In this document: positions 42,979 through 54,667 of the stretch, one piece after another | How the letters are laid out: every line of letters begins with the position of its first letter | How positions within the stretch are numbered: the stretch's first letter is position 1 | NCBI RefSeq assembly: GCF_027531545.1 | Contig: NZ_JAPZSC010000006.1 | Coordinates: forward strand, 434,001-498,000 | Length of the DNA: 64,000 nucleotides | Reading direction: 5' to 3' | Source: Silanimonas sp. | GTDB lineage: Bacteria; Pseudomonadota; Gammaproteobacteria; Xanthomonadales; Xanthomonadaceae | Program-made: the position numbers and the translations under genes | Notes under the pieces: generated by a model | The model's database searches: none | Told to the model about the DNA's origin: nothing | The model's input: the letters and a program-made list of their open reading frames with translations, nothing else

Positions 42979-44334
42979 TCAAGCCGCGGCTTTCACCGCG
43001 GCGGAGAGAGCGTCGAGCACGCGCTGCATCAGGCCCGCATCGTCGGCCTCGACGGTGACACGCACCACCGGCTCGGTGCCGGAGGGGCGCAGGAACGCAC
43101 GGCCCCTGCCCTGCACGGCTGCCTGGGCATCGGCCAAGGCCGCCTTTACGCTCTCGGCCTCGGCCGGCTTCACGCCCGGCGCGACCTTCACGTTGACCGT
43201 CTTCTGCGGGACCTTCGCCATGCCCGACAGGGCCTGCTTCAAGGTCAGGCCGCGACGGCGCAGCACCTCGAGGACCTGCAGCGCGCTGACGATGCCGTCG
43301 CCGGAACTCACGCGGTCGAGGCACAGCAGGTGGCCGGAGGTTTCGCCGCCGAGGACGGCGTCGTTCTCCATCAGGGCCTGGTGCACGTAGCGATCGCCCA
43401 CCTTGGTGCGCAGGAAGCCGATGTTGCGCTCGGCGAACGCGCGCTCGAGGCCGTAATTGGTCATGAGCGTGCCGACCACCGGGCCACGGAGGCGGCCGCT
43501 CTGTTGCCAGTCGTCCGCGAGGATCCACAGCAGGTCGTCGCCATCGCGCACGACGCCATCGCTGTCGACGAACAGCACGCGATCGCCGTCGCCGTCGAAG
43601 GCGATGCCGAGTTCGGCGCCGGTCTCGCGCACGCGGGCGGCGAGGAATTCCGGATGGGTCGAACCGACACCGTCATTGATGTTCAAGCCGTTCGGATCGA
43701 CGCCGATGGCGTCCACCCGGGCGCCGAGTTCGCGGAACACCAGCGGGCCGAGCTGGTACGTCGCACCATGGGCACAATCCACCACGATCCGCATGCCGCC
43801 GAGGTTGAAGCGGCGCGGCACCGAGCCCTTGCAGGCCTCGACGTAGCGCGCGACGGCGTCGCGGGTGCGCACGGCCTTACCGAGCTTTTCCGAGGGCACG
43901 GTGCTGAAAGGGTGTTCGAGCGCGGCCTCGATGGCGAGCTCGGTGGCGTCGTCGAGCTTCTCGCCTTCCGCCGAGAAGAACTTGATGCCGTTGTCGTAGT
44001 GCGGGTTGTGCGAGGCGCTGATGACGATGCCGCCGTCGGCACCGAGCGAACGCGTCAGATGCGAGACGGCCGGCGTGGGCATCGGGCCCATCAGCTGGAC
44101 GTCGACGCCGGCGGCCACGAGGCCGGCCTCCAGCGCCGCTTCGAACATGTAGTTCGAGATGCGGGTGTCCTTGCCGATGACGACCAGCGGCTTGCGCCAG
44201 TCGCCCTCGCCGCGCGCCGCGCGCAGCGCGTGGCCGTAGGCGTTGCCGAGGCGCAGGACGAAATCCGCCGAGATGGCGCCCTCGCCCACCCGGCCGCGGA
44301 TGCCGTCGGTGCCGAAGTACTTGCGCGCGCCCAT
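42979..44334 (-). CDS. glmM: Phosphoglucosamine mutase
   Basis: Converts glucosamine 6-phosphate to glucosamine 1-phosphate for UDP-GlcNAc synthesis. 451 residues: [10 protein letters not shown] start, catalytic phospho-Ser108 in [12 protein letters not shown], metal loop DGDGDR, sugar-binding GETSGHL, C-terminal phosphate loop RPSGTEP. ATG overlaps the accD stop (TGATG). Confidence 0.97.
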   Translation of the reverse strand: MGARKYFGTDGIRGRVGEGAISADFVLRLGNAYGHALRAARGEGDWRKPLVVIGKDTRISNYMFEAALEAGLVAAGVDVQLMGPMPTPAVSHLTRSLGADGGIVISASHNPHYDNGIKFFSAEGEKLDDATELAIEAALEHPFSTVPSEKLGKAVRTRDAVARYVEACKGSVPRRFNLGGMRIVVDCAHGATYQLGPLVFRELGARVDAIGVDPNGLNINDGVGSTHPEFLAARVRETGAELGIAFDGDGDRVLFVDSDGVVRDGDDLLWILADDWQQSGRLRGPVVGTLMTNYGLERAFAERNIGFLRTKVGDRYVHQALMENDAVLGGETSGHLLCLDRVSSGDGIVSALQVLEVLRRRGLTLKQALSGMAKVPQKTVNVKVAPGVKPAEAESVKAALADAQAAVQGRGRAFLRPSGTEPVVRVTVEADDAGLMQRVLDALSAAVKAAA

Positions 44335-45206
44335 CAGGCCGCCTCGACCGGCGCCGGGCGACGGCCCAGCAGGGCGATCAGCGAGGCGAGGCGCTGGCGC
44401 ATTTCGCGTCGGTCGACGATCAGGTCCACGGCACCGTGTTCGACGAGGAACTCGCTGCGCTGGAAGCCTTCCGGCAAGCGCTCGCGGACCGTCTGCTCGA
44501 TCACGCGCGGGCCGGCGAAGCCGATCAGCGCCTTCGGTTCGGCGACGTTGATGTCGCCGAGCATGCCGAGCGAGGCCGAGACGCCGCCGGTGGTCGGGTG
44601 CGTCAACACCGAGATGTAGGGCACGCCAGCCTTGCGCATCCGGGCGATGGCCGCGGAGGTCTTGGCCATCTGCATCAGCGAAAACAGGCCTTCCTGCATG
44701 CGCGCGCCGCCGGTGGCGGAGAAGCACACCAGCGCACTGCGATCGGCGAGGGCACGCTCGGCGGCCAGCGCGAAACGCTCGCCGACCACGGAGCCCATCG
44801 AGCCGCCCATGAAGCGGAATTCAAAGGCCGCCACGCACACCGGCATGCCCATCAGGCGCCCCGCGCCGGCAATCAGCGCATCTTTCTCGCCGGTGGCCTT
44901 CTGGGTGGCCTTGATGCGGTCGGCGTACTTCTTCTGGTCGCGGAACTTCAGCGCGTCGACCGGCTCGAGGTGGGCGCCGATCTCCACGAAGCTGTCGGCG
45001 TCGAGGAAGGCGGCGATGCGCTCGCGCGCACCGATCGGCATGTGGTGGTCGCACTTCGGGCAGACGTGGAGGTGCTGGTCGACTTCCGGCGCGTAGAGGG
45101 CGGCGCCGCAGTTGTCGCACTTCTCCCACAGGCCTTCCGGCACGCCGCGCTTGTTGCCGCCTTGCGTACGGATGCCGCCGAGTTTCAGCTTGTTCAACCA
45201 GCTCAT
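44334..45206 (-). CDS. accD: Acetyl-CoA carboxylase carboxyltransferase subunit beta
   Basis: 290 residues. N-terminal zinc finger CDNC...CPKC (about 29-51). The carboxyltransferase crotonase-like fold follows, with [15 protein letters not shown] and [38 protein letters not shown]. Pairs with AccA, encoded elsewhere, to make malonyl-CoA. Lies downstream of trpA, a conserved arrangement. Confidence 0.98.
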   Translation of the reverse strand: MSWLNKLKLGGIRTQGGNKRGVPEGLWEKCDNCGAALYAPEVDQHLHVCPKCDHHMPIGARERIAAFLDADSFVEIGAHLEPVDALKFRDQKKYADRIKATQKATGEKDALIAGAGRLMGMPVCVAAFEFRFMGGSMGSVVGERFALAAERALADRSALVCFSATGGARMQEGLFSLMQMAKTSAAIARMRKAGVPYISVLTHPTTGGVSASLGMLGDINVAEPKALIGFAGPRVIEQTVRERLPEGFQRSEFLVEHGAVDLIVDRREMRQRLASLIALLGRRPAPVEAA

Positions 45207-45249
45207 GGAGGGCCCGGGTGTGGTCAGGGCCGCAAAGTGTAGCGGAAGG

Positions 45250-45278
45250 CCGGCAGGGGGCCGGAAAGCCCCCGCCGG
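45250..45278 (-). other. trpA-accD intercistronic hairpin
   Basis: A GC-rich imperfect stem (CCGGC..GGGGG against CCCCC..GCCGG) about 10-35 bases after the trpA stop, without a T-tract. It may stabilise or partially terminate trp mRNA ahead of accD. Confidence 0.45.
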
Positions 45279-45285
45279 CGCCGGA

Positions 45286-46086
45286 TCAGCCGTCGAGGCC
45301 GGCCCGGATCGGCTGCAGGAAGGCGCGCGCGGTGGCGACGGGGTCCGCCGCCTCCGCCAGCGCCTGCACCAGCGCGCTGCCGACGATGACGCCATCGCCA
45401 TGCGCCGCAAGCGCCTTGGCGGAGGCCGCATCCTTGATGCCGAAACCGATCAGCACCGGCACCGGGCTGTGGGCACGCACCACCGCGGCCTTGGCGGCCA
45501 CGTCGCCGGCGTCGAGTTTGCTGGCGCCCGTGACGCCCGCGAAGCTGACGTAGTACAGGTAACCCTGCGCGTGCGTGCGCAGCGGCCCCAGGCGCGCTTC
45601 GGTGGTGGTCGGTGCGACGAGGGCGATCAGGTGCAGGCCACGGGCGGTGAACACCTCGCGCACCGGGTCGGCCTCCTCGGGCGGCAGGTCGACCAGCAGC
45701 ACGCCGTCGACGCCCGCCGCGGCGGCTTCATCGGCGAAGCGCTCGACACCGCGCATCTCGATCGGATTGAGGTACCCCATCAGCACGACCGGCGTGGTCG
45801 CGTCCGAGGCGCGGAAGGCGCGCACAGCCTCCAACACGAAGGTGAGGCCGACCTTGCGCTCGATGGCGCGCTCGGAACTCTTCTGGATGACGGGGCCATC
45901 GGCCATCGGGTCGGAGAACGGCACGCCGAGCTCGATGAGGTCGGCGCCGCCTTCGACGAGGGCGTGCATGACCGGCACGGTGGACTCGCGCGACGGATCG
46001 CCGGCGGTGACGAAGGGCACGAGGGCCTTGCGGCCGGCGGCCTTGAGCGCGGCGAGTCGCGCGTCGATGCGGTTCACGGCGCTCAC
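45286..46086 (-). CDS. trpA: Tryptophan synthase alpha chain
   Basis: 266-residue TIM barrel that cleaves indole-3-glycerol phosphate. Catalytic Glu is in [16 protein letters not shown] and Asp in [10 protein letters not shown]. The phosphate loop is [11 protein letters not shown], with [11 protein letters not shown] also present. The GTG at 46086 overlaps the trpB stop (GTGA), giving coupling of the two subunits. The longer upstream frame is inside trpB. Confidence 0.96.
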   Translation of the reverse strand: MSAVNRIDARLAALKAAGRKALVPFVTAGDPSRESTVPVMHALVEGGADLIELGVPFSDPMADGPVIQKSSERAIERKVGLTFVLEAVRAFRASDATTPVVLMGYLNPIEMRGVERFADEAAAAGVDGVLLVDLPPEEADPVREVFTARGLHLIALVAPTTTEARLGPLRTHAQGYLYYVSFAGVTGASKLDAGDVAAKAAVVRAHSPVPVLIGFGIKDAASAKALAAHGDGVIVGSALVQALAEAADPVATARAFLQPIRAGLDG

Positions 46087-47312
46087 AGCGAGATCCCCTC
46101 TCGGCGGGCGATGGTGAAGATGTCCTTGTCGCCGCGGCCCGACAGGTTCACCAGCACGCGCTGGTCCTTGCGCATCGTGCGCGCGAGCTTCATCGCCTGC
46201 GCGATGGCGTGGCTGCTTTCCAGCGCGGCGAGGATGCCTTCGGTGCGGGCCAGCAGGTGGAAGGCCTCCATGCACTCGTCGTCAGTGATGCCGACGTACT
46301 GCGCACGGCCGGTGTCCTTCAAGAAGGCGTGCTCGGGGCCGACGCCGGGGTAGTCGAGACCGGCCGAGATCGAGTGCGTCTCCGTGATCTGGCCGTCGTC
46401 GTCGCAGATCAGGTAGGTGCGGTTGCCGTGCAGCACGCCCGGGCGGCCGGCCACCAGCGAGGCGGCGTGGCGGCCGGTGGCGACACCGTCGCCCGCGGCT
46501 TCGGCGCCGATCAGCGCGACATCGCGGTCGTTGAGGAAGGCGTGGAACATGCCGATCGCATTGCTGCCGCCGCCGACGCAGGCGACGACGGCGTCGGGCA
46601 GTGCGCCGTACTCGGCCAGCATCTGCGCGCGCGATTCCTTGCCGACCACGGCGTTGAAGTCGCGCACGAGCGTCGGGTAAGGGTGCGGACCGGCGACGGT
46701 GCCGATGATGTAGAAGGTGTCGTGCACGTTGGTGACCCAATCGCGCAAGGCTTCGTTCAGCGCGTCCTTGAGCGTCTTGCTGCCGCTCTCCACGGGCACC
46801 ACGGTGGCGCCGAGCAGCTTCATGCGGAACACGTTCGGCGCCTGGCGCTCGACGTCGGTGGCACCCATGTAGACGACGCACTCGAGGCCGAGGCGCGCGG
46901 CGACGGTGGCCGAGGCCACGCCGTGCTGGCCGGCGCCCGTCTCCGCGATGATGCGGGTCTTGCCCATGCGCTTGGCGAGCATCGCCTGGCCGATGGTGTT
47001 GTTGATCTTGTGCGCGCCGGTGTGGTTCAGGTCTTCGCGCTTGAGGAGGATCTGCGCGCCGCCGACCTTCGCCGACAGGCGGGCCGCGTGGTAGATCGGG
47101 CTCGGGCGGCCGACGTAGTGCTTGTAGTCGTCCGCCAGTTCCGCCTGGAACGCGGGATCGGACTGCGCGACGCGATAGGCCTCGGCCAGTTCGGCCAAGG
47201 GCTGCATCAGCGTTTCAGCGACGAAGCTGCCACCGTAAGGGCCGAAATGCCCGCGGGCGTCCGGGTACTGGTGGAAATCGTCAACGGACGGGGGGATCTG
47301 CGATGAAGCCAT
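46083..47312 (-). CDS. trpB: Tryptophan synthase beta chain
   Basis: 409-residue PLP enzyme that condenses indole and serine. PLP Lys102 in [20 protein letters not shown] carries the catalytic Glu; [10 protein letters not shown] is the phosphate-binding loop. Start: ATG at 47312 is preferred, though it lies 32 bases inside trpF. A GTG at 47354 is possible but would add a non-conserved 14-residue leader. Confidence 0.95.
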   Translation of the reverse strand: MASSQIPPSVDDFHQYPDARGHFGPYGGSFVAETLMQPLAELAEAYRVAQSDPAFQAELADDYKHYVGRPSPIYHAARLSAKVGGAQILLKREDLNHTGAHKINNTIGQAMLAKRMGKTRIIAETGAGQHGVASATVAARLGLECVVYMGATDVERQAPNVFRMKLLGATVVPVESGSKTLKDALNEALRDWVTNVHDTFYIIGTVAGPHPYPTLVRDFNAVVGKESRAQMLAEYGALPDAVVACVGGGSNAIGMFHAFLNDRDVALIGAEAAGDGVATGRHAASLVAGRPGVLHGNRTYLICDDDGQITETHSISAGLDYPGVGPEHAFLKDTGRAQYVGITDDECMEAFHLLARTEGILAALESSHAIAQAMKLARTMRKDQRVLVNLSGRGDKDIFTIARREGISL

Positions 47313-47934
47313 CGGCGCGGCGAACCTCTTCGACGAAACGAACCATGCGCTCACCGTCCTTCAGGCCGGGAGCGCTCTCGATGCCACTGGACACGTCGAC
47401 GCCGAACGGCCGCGACTGGCGGACCGCCTCGAAGACGTTGTCGGGAGTGAGCCCGCCGGCCAGAAGCCAAGGCTTCGGCAGCGCGGGCAGGTCGGACCAG
47501 TCGAACCGGGCACCCTGCCCGCCCTGCTCGCCGGCCTTGTGGCCATCGAGCAGAAAGGCGTCCGTCGAAGGGTAGCGTTTGCCGAGCGATTCCGCAGCGG
47601 CCGCGCCCTCGCCCATCGCCAAAGTCTTCACATACGGCAGGCCGAACCGCTCACAGAACGCGGCCTCTTCACGGCCATGGAACTGCAGCAGCGTCGGGCG
47701 CAGCGCACGGATCGTGGCCCGCACGAGCGCCTCCTCCGGGTCCATGAAGAGCGCAACGACTTGCGCGAACGGCGGCACGGCGGCGCGCAGCGATTCCGCT
47801 TGGGCGGGATCGAGTGCGCGGCGGCTTCCGGGCACAAAGATGAAGCCCAGCGCGTCGACGCCGAGCTCGCCGGCGAAGCGCATATCGCCCGGTCGGGTCA
47901 GGCCACAGAACTTGATGCGGGTGCGATGGGCCAT
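47281..47934 (-). CDS. trpF: Phosphoribosylanthranilate isomerase
   Basis: 217-residue TIM barrel of tryptophan synthesis. [10 protein letters not shown] holds the catalytic Cys. LLQFHGREE, the catalytic Asp region (DWSDLP) and the phosphate loop [10 protein letters not shown], with GVDVSSGIE, follow. The ATG at 47934 is used; an alternative ATG at 47946 would overlap truA by 8 bases. No Shine-Dalgarno is clear for either, fitting translation coupled to truA. Confidence 0.95.
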   Translation of the reverse strand: MAHRTRIKFCGLTRPGDMRFAGELGVDALGFIFVPGSRRALDPAQAESLRAAVPPFAQVVALFMDPEEALVRATIRALRPTLLQFHGREEAAFCERFGLPYVKTLAMGEGAAAAESLGKRYPSTDAFLLDGHKAGEQGGQGARFDWSDLPALPKPWLLAGGLTPDNVFEAVRQSRPFGVDVSSGIESAPGLKDGERMVRFVEEVRRADGFIADPPVR

Positions 47935-47938
47935 GGCG

Positions 47939-48769
47939 TCAGGCATCGAGGTCGGCGTAAGGCAGGACGGCGAGCGGACGCGGCCGGTCGATCCAGTCGG
48001 CCGGCAGACTGACAGCCTCCGGCAAGGCCCAGGCGTGCGGGTAGCGCGGCCCGAGGAAGGTCAATCCGGCCGCAGGCGCCGTCGGGCCGGCGACGGTGCG
48101 ATCACGGCCGGCCAGCAGCTCGGCGACCCAGGATTCCGGACGCTCGCCGCGCCCGACTACCATCAGGCTGCCGACGATGTTGCGGACCATGTGGTGCAGG
48201 AACGCGTTGGCCTGCACCTCGACGATGACCTGTTCGTCCTCGCGACGCACGGTGATCGCGTGCAGGTCGCGCATCGGGTGGCGGGCTTGGCACTGCGCGG
48301 TGCGGAAAGCGCTGAAGTCGTTCTCGCCCAGCAGCGCCTGCGCGGCGCAATGCATGGCCTCGGCGTCGAGCGGCCGCGGCTCCCAGCTCAAGTGCTCGCG
48401 AAGCAGCGCCGGGCGAACGCGCCGGTTCAACAGTCGATAGCGATAGCGGCGCGCTCGCGCCGAGTGGCGGGCATGGAAGGCGTCGGCCACCGGCTGGGCC
48501 CAGAGCACGCGCACCGATGGCGGCAAGCGCGTATTGGTCCCCTCGACGAAGGCGCGCAGCGGCCTTTCGACCGTGGTTTCCAGATGGACGACCTGCTGCG
48601 TGGCGTGCACGCCGGCGTCGGTGCGCCCCGCGCACACGGCATCGACCTCGTGCTGGAGGATCGACGCCAGCGCGGCCTCGACCGCACCCTGCACCGAATC
48701 ACCATGCGAAAGCCGCTGCCAACCGAGGAAGCCGCTGCCGTCGTATTCGATGCCGAGTGCGTAGCGCAT
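47939..48769 (-). CDS. truA: tRNA pseudouridine(38-40) synthase TruA
   Basis: 276 residues. Catalytic Asp is in [21 protein letters not shown] start, [26 protein letters not shown] and the C-terminal PYAWALP-type segment ([10 protein letters not shown]) fit the family. First gene of the truA-trpF-trpB-trpA-accD-glmM run; fimV ends 38 bases upstream. Confidence 0.97.
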   Translation of the reverse strand: MRYALGIEYDGSGFLGWQRLSHGDSVQGAVEAALASILQHEVDAVCAGRTDAGVHATQQVVHLETTVERPLRAFVEGTNTRLPPSVRVLWAQPVADAFHARHSARARRYRYRLLNRRVRPALLREHLSWEPRPLDAEAMHCAAQALLGENDFSAFRTAQCQARHPMRDLHAITVRREDEQVIVEVQANAFLHHMVRNIVGSLMVVGRGERPESWVAELLAGRDRTVAGPTAPAAGLTFLGPRYPHAWALPEAVSLPADWIDRPRPLAVLPYADLDA

Positions 48770-48806
48770 GGCGGAAGGCCGCAGGTCGAAGCCTGCGGCC
48801 GCAACC

Positions 48807-51245
48807 TCAACCGATCGACTTCAGCAGGCGCTCGGCTTCCGCACGCGCGGCCGCGCTGCCCTCGGCCAGCACTTCCTCGAGCATGCCGCGAGCGCCATCG
48901 ACGTCACCGATCTCGATGTAGGCCTTGGCCAACTCGAGGCGGGTGTCGTCGAGGCCGGCCTCGTCCGTGGTGGGCAGCTCGACGATCGGGCGCTCGGCCG
49001 TCTCGCGCTCGTCGAAGGCTTCGACCACCGGCGGCGCGGGCGGCTCGGGCTCGACGGCGGCAGGACGCGTGCGCACATCGATGCCGCTGATCGGATTCCA
49101 CTGCAGCTCGCGAAACAGCGCGTGGCCCGGGACCAGGCCCATGCCCATCACCACGACCTCGCGCCAGCGCGAGTCACCGGGCTTCTCGACTTGTGCGCGC
49201 ATGCGCTCGGCCGCAATGAGGAAGGCCTCGGTGTCGCCGGTGTTGTACAGCTGCCGCAGCAGGGCGACATGCGCATCGAGATCCTCGGGCGCCCCGTCGA
49301 TGTTGCGCTCGAGCTCGCGCAGCACCGGATTCGTCGCGGGCGCCGCGACGTTGTCGACCGTCGGTGCCTCCGGCGCCGGTGCGGCCACAGGCACGGCATC
49401 GGCCTCGGCCTCGACGGCAGCGGCGTTCGACTCCTCGCTGCTGGAAGCCGGGAGGTTCGACAGGAAATCCTCGTCGTCCGAGAGGCGCGAGCGCGAGCCC
49501 GCGGCGGGTGGCACGTTCGGAAGGGGGCGCTTCGCGTCGGGGCTGCGTCGGCGGCGCAGCAACAGGCCCACGAGGCCACCAACGAGCACCAAGCCACCGG
49601 CACCCAGGACCATCGGGTTGCTGTACCACGGCGCCGCCGCGTCGGCCGGCGCATCCGCCGGGGCGGCGGCCGTCGGCGAGGCCGGCGCCGGGCTGGCCGG
49701 ATCGGCGGCTTCGGCAGCGGGGGCCGCGTCTGGCGTAACGACCACAGGGGCGTCCGTTGGGTCCGATGCGATCGCGCCGGCAGCGGCGGGCTCGACAGCG
49801 CCGGATGCAGCCGGCTGTGTCCCGTCCGACGACGCCGCAGCCTCACCCGTGCGCTGCTCGCGCAGGGCCTGCTCCATCGCACTGAGTTGTCTGTCCTTGA
49901 GCTCGATCAGCCGCTTCTGCTCGTTGGCGAGCGACTCCTGTTCCGTGAGACGCGACTGGAGCTCACGCAGCTCGGCCTCGCGCACCGACAGGTCCTCGCG
50001 GGCCTGATCCAGCTGCGCCCGCAGCTCGCTGCCCGAACCACCCGACGACGCGCCCGACTGCGCCCCCGCCGCACCGGCACCGGCTGGCGGTGCGATCTCG
50101 AGCCGACCGCTGGCCGGCGTCGACGGCGTGGCCGACGGGCGAGCCGGGGCCTGCGCGGTGGCGGCCGGCGGCAGCGCGGCCGTCGGTGCTTCGCCCGGGC
50201 TTGGCATCGGCGCCGGGGTCGGCGACAGCGCGCGCCATGCGGCCATCTGCTCACGCACACGGTCTTCGGCTTCGGCGTTGGCCAGACCACGGGCCTCGTC
50301 GGGCGTCGGAATACGCAGGACGGCGCCCTTGCGGAGCAGGTTGATGTTGTCGCGCAGGAAGGCGTCCGGATTGGCGCGCTGGATGGCCAGCATCATCTGG
50401 GCGACGGAGGTGCCCTGCTGATTGGACGAAGCGATCCGCCACAGGGTTTCGCCCTCGGCCACTTCATGGCTGCCGGGCGTGGCCGCGGGGATGGCGGCCG
50501 GGACCGGCGTCGGCCGGGGTTGCGGCGGCGGCGGTGCTTCGGCAACCACCGGCTGCGGTGCGGGCTCGGGCGGCGGCGGCGGTTGCGGCGCCGCTTCGGG
50601 CTGTGGCGCCGGCTCGGCCGGAGGCGGCGTGGCGGCGACCGGGGCCGGCGTCGGCTCGGGCAGCGGCGCGACGGGCTCCGGCGGCAGCGGTTCGGCGACC
50701 GGTGCGGGCTCGGTCTCGGCCACCGGCGGCGAGGGCACCGACAGCGGCGGCATCTCGGCGGCGGGCTCCGGCGTGGGCACGGGCGCCGGGGCCGGCACAG
50801 CGGCTACGGTCGGCGCGGCCATCGGCGTGACGACCGCCGCGGCGATGTGCGGCGGATCGACCAGCGCGGTGAATTCGCGCACCACGCTGCCCCGGCCCCA
50901 ATCGGCTTCGAGCAGGAAGGCGACGAACGGGTCGTCGACGCGGTTCGAGGTGGTGACACGCACCACCGGCTCACCGCGGGCATTGCGGCCCACGCTGAAC
51001 TGCAGGTTGGCGGTGACGCCGGCGGGTCGAGGCAGGCCGACGCGATCGAAAGCCTCCGGCGGCGCGAGGCGCACGCTCAGGGCGTCCAGCTCGCCCGGGC
51101 CGACGCCGATCAGCGGGATCTCCGCGACCAGCGGCTGGTTGAGCTGCGACTTCACTTCGAGCGTGCCAAGGCCCAGCGCATGGGCGTCGCTCGCGATGAA
51201 CGCGAGCGCCATGGCCAGGGGAAGGACCTTCACCGGGTGTTTCAT
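48807..51245 (-). CDS. fimV: FimV/HubP-like polar and pilus-associated protein
   Basis: 812-residue inner-membrane protein with a peptidoglycan-binding periplasmic region. Signal peptide (1-23), FimV N-terminal domain ([16 protein letters not shown]), long Pro/Ala/Glu-rich linker (about 145-250), LysM motif ([18 protein letters not shown]; about 262-315) and a coiled coil (about 405-455). One transmembrane helix follows (about 545-565, [21 protein letters not shown]). The acidic cytosolic part ends in the FimV C-terminal TPR-like domain ([17 protein letters not shown]). Family members organise the cell pole and type IV pili/twitching. Only transmembrane gene in this run with its own 103-base leader. 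Confidence 0.92.
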   Translation of the reverse strand: MKHPVKVLPLAMALAFIASDAHALGLGTLEVKSQLNQPLVAEIPLIGVGPGELDALSVRLAPPEAFDRVGLPRPAGVTANLQFSVGRNARGEPVVRVTTSNRVDDPFVAFLLEADWGRGSVVREFTALVDPPHIAAAVVTPMAAPTVAAVPAPAPVPTPEPAAEMPPLSVPSPPVAETEPAPVAEPLPPEPVAPLPEPTPAPVAATPPPAEPAPQPEAAPQPPPPPEPAPQPVVAEAPPPPQPRPTPVPAAIPAATPGSHEVAEGETLWRIASSNQQGTSVAQMMLAIQRANPDAFLRDNINLLRKGAVLRIPTPDEARGLANAEAEDRVREQMAAWRALSPTPAPMPSPGEAPTAALPPAATAQAPARPSATPSTPASGRLEIAPPAGAGAAGAQSGASSGGSGSELRAQLDQAREDLSVREAELRELQSRLTEQESLANEQKRLIELKDRQLSAMEQALREQRTGEAAASSDGTQPAASGAVEPAAAGAIASDPTDAPVVVTPDAAPAAEAADPASPAPASPTAAAPADAPADAAAPWYSNPMVLGAGGLVLVGGLVGLLLRRRRSPDAKRPLPNVPPAAGSRSRLSDDEDFLSNLPASSSEESNAAAVEAEADAVPVAAPAPEAPTVDNVAAPATNPVLRELERNIDGAPEDLDAHVALLRQLYNTGDTEAFLIAAERMRAQVEKPGDSRWREVVVMGMGLVPGHALFRELQWNPISGIDVRTRPAAVEPEPPAPPVVEAFDERETAERPIVELPTTDEAGLDDTRLELAKAYIEIGDVDGARGMLEEVLAEGSAAARAEAERLLKSIG

Positions 51246-51348
51246 GCCTTTCTCCCAAGACGCGGCCGACGGGGTCCCGGCCGAACGTCAACACTTGAAA
51301 ACCGCCGCAACAGTAAGCCGAATGCCCCTGATCCGCCAAGGATTTCGG

Positions 51349-52368
51349 TCAACCGCGCTTCGCTGCCAGCAGCTCGGCGACCTGCACCGCGTTCAGCGCG
51401 GCGCCCTTGCGGATGTTGTCCGCAACGATCCACAGCGAGAGGCCGCGCGGGTGGGAGATGTCCTCGCGGATGCGGCCCACATAGACCGGATCGCTGCCCG
51501 AGGCATGCGTCACCGGCGTCGGCCACTCGCCGTTGGCGGGGTTGTCGACCACCTCGATGCCGGGCGCCTTCTCGAGCAGGGCGCGTGCCTCGGCGGCGGT
51601 GAGCTTGTCGCGGGTCTCGAGGTGCACGGCCTCGGAATGGCCGAAGAAAACCGGCACGCGCACCGCCGTCGGGTTCACCTGGATGCTGGCGTCGCCGAGG
51701 ATCTTGCGGGTCTCGTGGACCAGCTTCATCTCTTCCTTGGTATAGCCGTTGTCGGTGAACGAATCGATCTGCGGGATCAGGTTGTAGGCGATCTGCACCG
51801 GGAAGCGCGTCGGGTTCGGGTCCTCGAAGCGCAGCAGCGCGGCGGTCTGCCGGCCGAGCTCCTCCGGGCCCGAGCGGCCAGCGCCCGACGTCGACTGGTA
51901 GGTGGCGACGTTGATGCGGGTGATGCCGACGGCGTCATGGATCGGCTTCAGCGCGACGACCATCTGCATCGTCGAGCAGTTCGGATTGGCGACGATGCCG
52001 CGCGGGATCGAATCCAAGGCTTCCGGGTTAACCTCGCTGACGACCAGCGGCACGTCGGCGTCCATGCGGAAGGCCGAGCTGTTGTCGATGACGATGGCGC
52101 CCGCGGCGGCGAACTTCGGCGCGTACTCGCGCGAGATGTCGCCGCCGGCCGAGAACAGCGCGAAGTCGACGCCGGTCGGATCGAAGGTGGCGAGGTCCTG
52201 GATGGTCAGCTTGTGGTTGCCGAAATCGACCTTGTTGCCGGCGGAACGCTCGCTGGCGAGGGCGATGACCTCGCTGGCGGGGAACTTCCGCTCGGCGAGG
52301 ATGGAGAGCATGGTTTCACCGACGGCGCCGGTGGCGCCGACGACAGCGACCTTGAAGCGGTTCGACAT
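51349..52368 (-). CDS. asd: Aspartate-semialdehyde dehydrogenase
   Basis: 339 residues; reduces aspartyl phosphate for lysine, threonine, methionine and diaminopimelate. NADP motif VGATGAVGETML, active-site Cys in NPNCSTMQM (about residue 132), QSTSGAGRSG, and acid/base His in VFFGHSEAVH. Good Shine-Dalgarno (AAGGA) before ATG at 52368. Confidence 0.97.
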   Translation of the reverse strand: MSNRFKVAVVGATGAVGETMLSILAERKFPASEVIALASERSAGNKVDFGNHKLTIQDLATFDPTGVDFALFSAGGDISREYAPKFAAAGAIVIDNSSAFRMDADVPLVVSEVNPEALDSIPRGIVANPNCSTMQMVVALKPIHDAVGITRINVATYQSTSGAGRSGPEELGRQTAALLRFEDPNPTRFPVQIAYNLIPQIDSFTDNGYTKEEMKLVHETRKILGDASIQVNPTAVRVPVFFGHSEAVHLETRDKLTAAEARALLEKAPGIEVVDNPANGEWPTPVTHASGSDPVYVGRIREDISHPRGLSLWIVADNIRKGAALNAVQVAELLAAKRG

Positions 52369-52424
52369 GGATTTTCCTTTTCGAATGAGTGTCGTTGAGC
52401 GATGCGGGTGCGCGGCGCGGCGCG

Positions 52425-52506
52425 GTGCGCCTGCGCAGGGCGCGCGGGCACGACGCCCGCGACGCGGATTCAGCGGCCCCGGGCCTCGGAAGCGTGACGC
52501 CCGAGG
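52425..52506 (-). other. aroC-asd intergenic region with GC hairpins
   Basis: 138 bases separate aroC and asd. In the transcript a CCTCGG/CCGAGG stem and a CGCGGGC/GCCCGCG stem with GTCGT loop can form, followed by more GCGC-rich pairing. No T-tract, no promoter boxes obvious and no small gene visible. Confidence 0.4.
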
Positions 52507-53628
52507 CTAGGGTTTTCGCTCAGGTTTGCCGCCACCCTCGCCCGCCACGCGCGGCGTGATCTCGCCGACGTCGCCGCACTGGGCGCGATGGCGCAGGGCC
52601 TGGTCCATGAGCACGAGGGCCATCATGGCCTCGCAGATCGGCGGCGCGCGCAGGCCCACGCAGGGGTCGTGGCGCCCGGTGGTGATCACTTCGACAGCGT
52701 TGCCGTGCACGTCCACCGTGGGGCCCGGCAGGCGCAGGCTGGAGGTGGGCTTGAAGGCGACCTCGCAGGTGACGGCCTGCCCCGTGCTGATGCCGCCCAG
52801 CACGCCGCCGGCGTGGTTGCTGGCGAAGCCGTCCGGATGCATCAGGTCGCGGTGCTCGGTGCCGAGCTGGCCGACGCTGGCGAAGCCGGCGCCGATCTCG
52901 ACGCCCTTCACCGCGTTGATCGACATCATCGCGGCCGCGAGTTCGCCGTCGAGCTTGCCGTAGATCGGCTCGCCCCAACCCGGCGGCACGCCCAGAGCTT
53001 CTACGCGGACGCGGGCGCCAACCGAATCGCCGGACTTGCGCAGGGCGTCCATGAAGGCCTCGAGCTCGGGCACCTGGGCGGCGTCCGGCCAGAAGAACGG
53101 GCTGTCCTCGACGGACGACCAATCCCACGCACGCGGGGTGATCGTATGCAGCTGGCTGACGCAGGCACGCACGGTGACGCCGAAGCGCTCGCGCAGCCAC
53201 TTCTTGGCGATGACGCCGGCGGCCACCCGCATCGTCGTCTCGCGCGCCGAGCTGCGACCACCGCCGCGCGGGTCGCGGATGCCGTACTTCTGCCAGTAGG
53301 CATAGTCGGCGTGGCCGGGGCGGAACTGCTCGCTGATCTTCGCGTAGTCCTTCGACTTGGCATCGACGTTGCGGATCAACAGGGCGATCGGCGTGCCAGT
53401 GGTCTTGCCCTCGAACACGCCGGAGAGGATCTCGACCTCGTCGGCCTCGTGGCGCTGCGAGGTGTGGCGCGAGCGGCCAGTGGCACGGCGCTCGAGGTCG
53501 GCGCGGAATTCCTCCGGCGCTAGGCTGAGGCCGGGCGGGCAGCCGTCGATGACGCAACCGATGGCCGGGCCGTGGCTCTCGCCGAACGTGGTGACCGCGA
53601 AAAGTTGCCCGAAGGTGTTGCTGGCCAT
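52507..53628 (-). CDS. aroC: Chorismate synthase
   Basis: 373-residue FMN-dependent enzyme making chorismate from EPSP. Signatures: [40 protein letters not shown] and [15 protein letters not shown]. Supplies the precursor for the nearby tryptophan genes. ATG at 53628 begins [10 protein letters not shown]; upstream frame is a shadow of prmB. prmB ends 20 bases upstream. Confidence 0.97.
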   Translation of the reverse strand: MASNTFGQLFAVTTFGESHGPAIGCVIDGCPPGLSLAPEEFRADLERRATGRSRHTSQRHEADEVEILSGVFEGKTTGTPIALLIRNVDAKSKDYAKISEQFRPGHADYAYWQKYGIRDPRGGGRSSARETTMRVAAGVIAKKWLRERFGVTVRACVSQLHTITPRAWDWSSVEDSPFFWPDAAQVPELEAFMDALRKSGDSVGARVRVEALGVPPGWGEPIYGKLDGELAAAMMSINAVKGVEIGAGFASVGQLGTEHRDLMHPDGFASNHAGGVLGGISTGQAVTCEVAFKPTSSLRLPGPTVDVHGNAVEVITTGRHDPCVGLRAPPICEAMMALVLMDQALRHRAQCGDVGEITPRVAGEGGGKPERKP

Positions 53629-53647
53629 GCGCGTCAGGCGTCCGTGC

Positions 53648-54565
53648 TCAGGGGCGTTGGCTCGCCAAGCGGGCGATGTCGGCGTGGTGGGCCACGAGGT
53701 CGTCGTGGTGCAGGGCGAAGATGCCCATCTGCCCCACCTTGAATTCAATCCACGCGAAGGGCACGTCGGGCAGCAGGCGCTCGAGGTGCTGCTGGCTCTC
53801 GCCAACTTCGCAGATCAGCACACCGTGCTTGCGCAGGTGCAGCGGGGCGTCGCGGAGGATCTTCAGCACCAGGTCGAGGCCGTCGTCGCCGGCGCGGAGC
53901 GCCATCTCGGGCTCGTGCGCGTACTCGGCGGGCAGCGCGTCGGTCTCGGCGTTGGTGACGTAGGGCGGGTTGGTGACGATCAGGTCGTAGTGACGGCCGG
54001 TCAGCGGGCCGTAGAGGTCGCCGTGGTGCAGGCTGACGTTGCGGGCGTCGAGGCGCTCGACGTTCTCGCGGGCCAGCGACAGGGCCTCGGGGCTGAGATC
54101 GACCGCATCGACCTTCCAGTCCGGGTTGTAGTGGCCCATGGCGATGGCGATGCAGCCGCCGCCGGTGCAGATGTCGAGCGCATCGCGCACTTCGACGTCG
54201 CCGATCCACGGCTGGAAGCCGTTGAGGATCAGTTCGGCGATGGGGCTGCGCGGCACCAGGGCGCGCGAATCACTCTTGAACGACAGGCCGGCGAACCAGG
54301 CCTCGCCGGTGAGGTAGCAGGCCGGCACGCGCACATCGATGCGGCGCTGGAACAGGCCCAGCACCTTGGCTTTCTCGTCGGCGGTCACCCGCGACTGGCC
54401 GTAGATCGGGTTGAGGTCGTGCGGTAGGTGCAGGGCATGGAGCACCAGCTGGGTGCTCTCGTCCATGGCGTTGTCGTAGCTGTGGCCGAAAGTCAGGCTG
54501 GCCTCCCCGAAGCGGCTCGCCCCATACCGGATCAGGTCAATAATCGTCTGGAGTTCGGCAGGCAT
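53648..54565 (-). CDS. prmB: 50S ribosomal protein L3 N5-glutamine methyltransferase PrmB
   Basis: 305-residue SAM methyltransferase. SAM motif [12 protein letters not shown] and substrate Gln-binding NPPYVT; N-terminal helical domain [19 protein letters not shown] and [11 protein letters not shown] separate PrmB from HemK/PrmC. The conserved order prmB-aroC supports this. The ATG at 54565 is chosen over a TTG at 54601. Confidence 0.95.
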   Translation of the reverse strand: MPAELQTIIDLIRYGASRFGEASLTFGHSYDNAMDESTQLVLHALHLPHDLNPIYGQSRVTADEKAKVLGLFQRRIDVRVPACYLTGEAWFAGLSFKSDSRALVPRSPIAELILNGFQPWIGDVEVRDALDICTGGGCIAIAMGHYNPDWKVDAVDLSPEALSLARENVERLDARNVSLHHGDLYGPLTGRHYDLIVTNPPYVTNAETDALPAEYAHEPEMALRAGDDGLDLVLKILRDAPLHLRKHGVLICEVGESQQHLERLLPDVPFAWIEFKVGQMGIFALHHDDLVAHHADIARLASQRP

Positions 54566-54667
54566 GCGGTTCAACGGCCCAAAGCGGGCTTCACGGGACA
54601 AGCGCCCGAGTATAGCCAGCGCCCCTATACTTTGCGGCCTTGATCCTGATGTTTTGGCGGCATTTCC

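Noticed and set aside
47312-47354. GTG at 47354 as trpB start
   Set aside because: Would add 14 non-conserved residues, lengthens the overlap with trpF and has a purine run too close to the GTG.
50520-50800. Repetitive Pro/Ala/Glu codons in fimV as a possible tandem-repeat or CRISPR-like array
   Set aside because: Repeats are short, imperfect and in frame within a coding linker; no regular spacer structure.
48768-51602. Open frame of about 940 codons antisense to fimV, Gly/Arg-rich
   Set aside because: Glycine-rich runs are the reverse complement of the FimV Pro/Ala linker; not a PE-PGRS-like gene.
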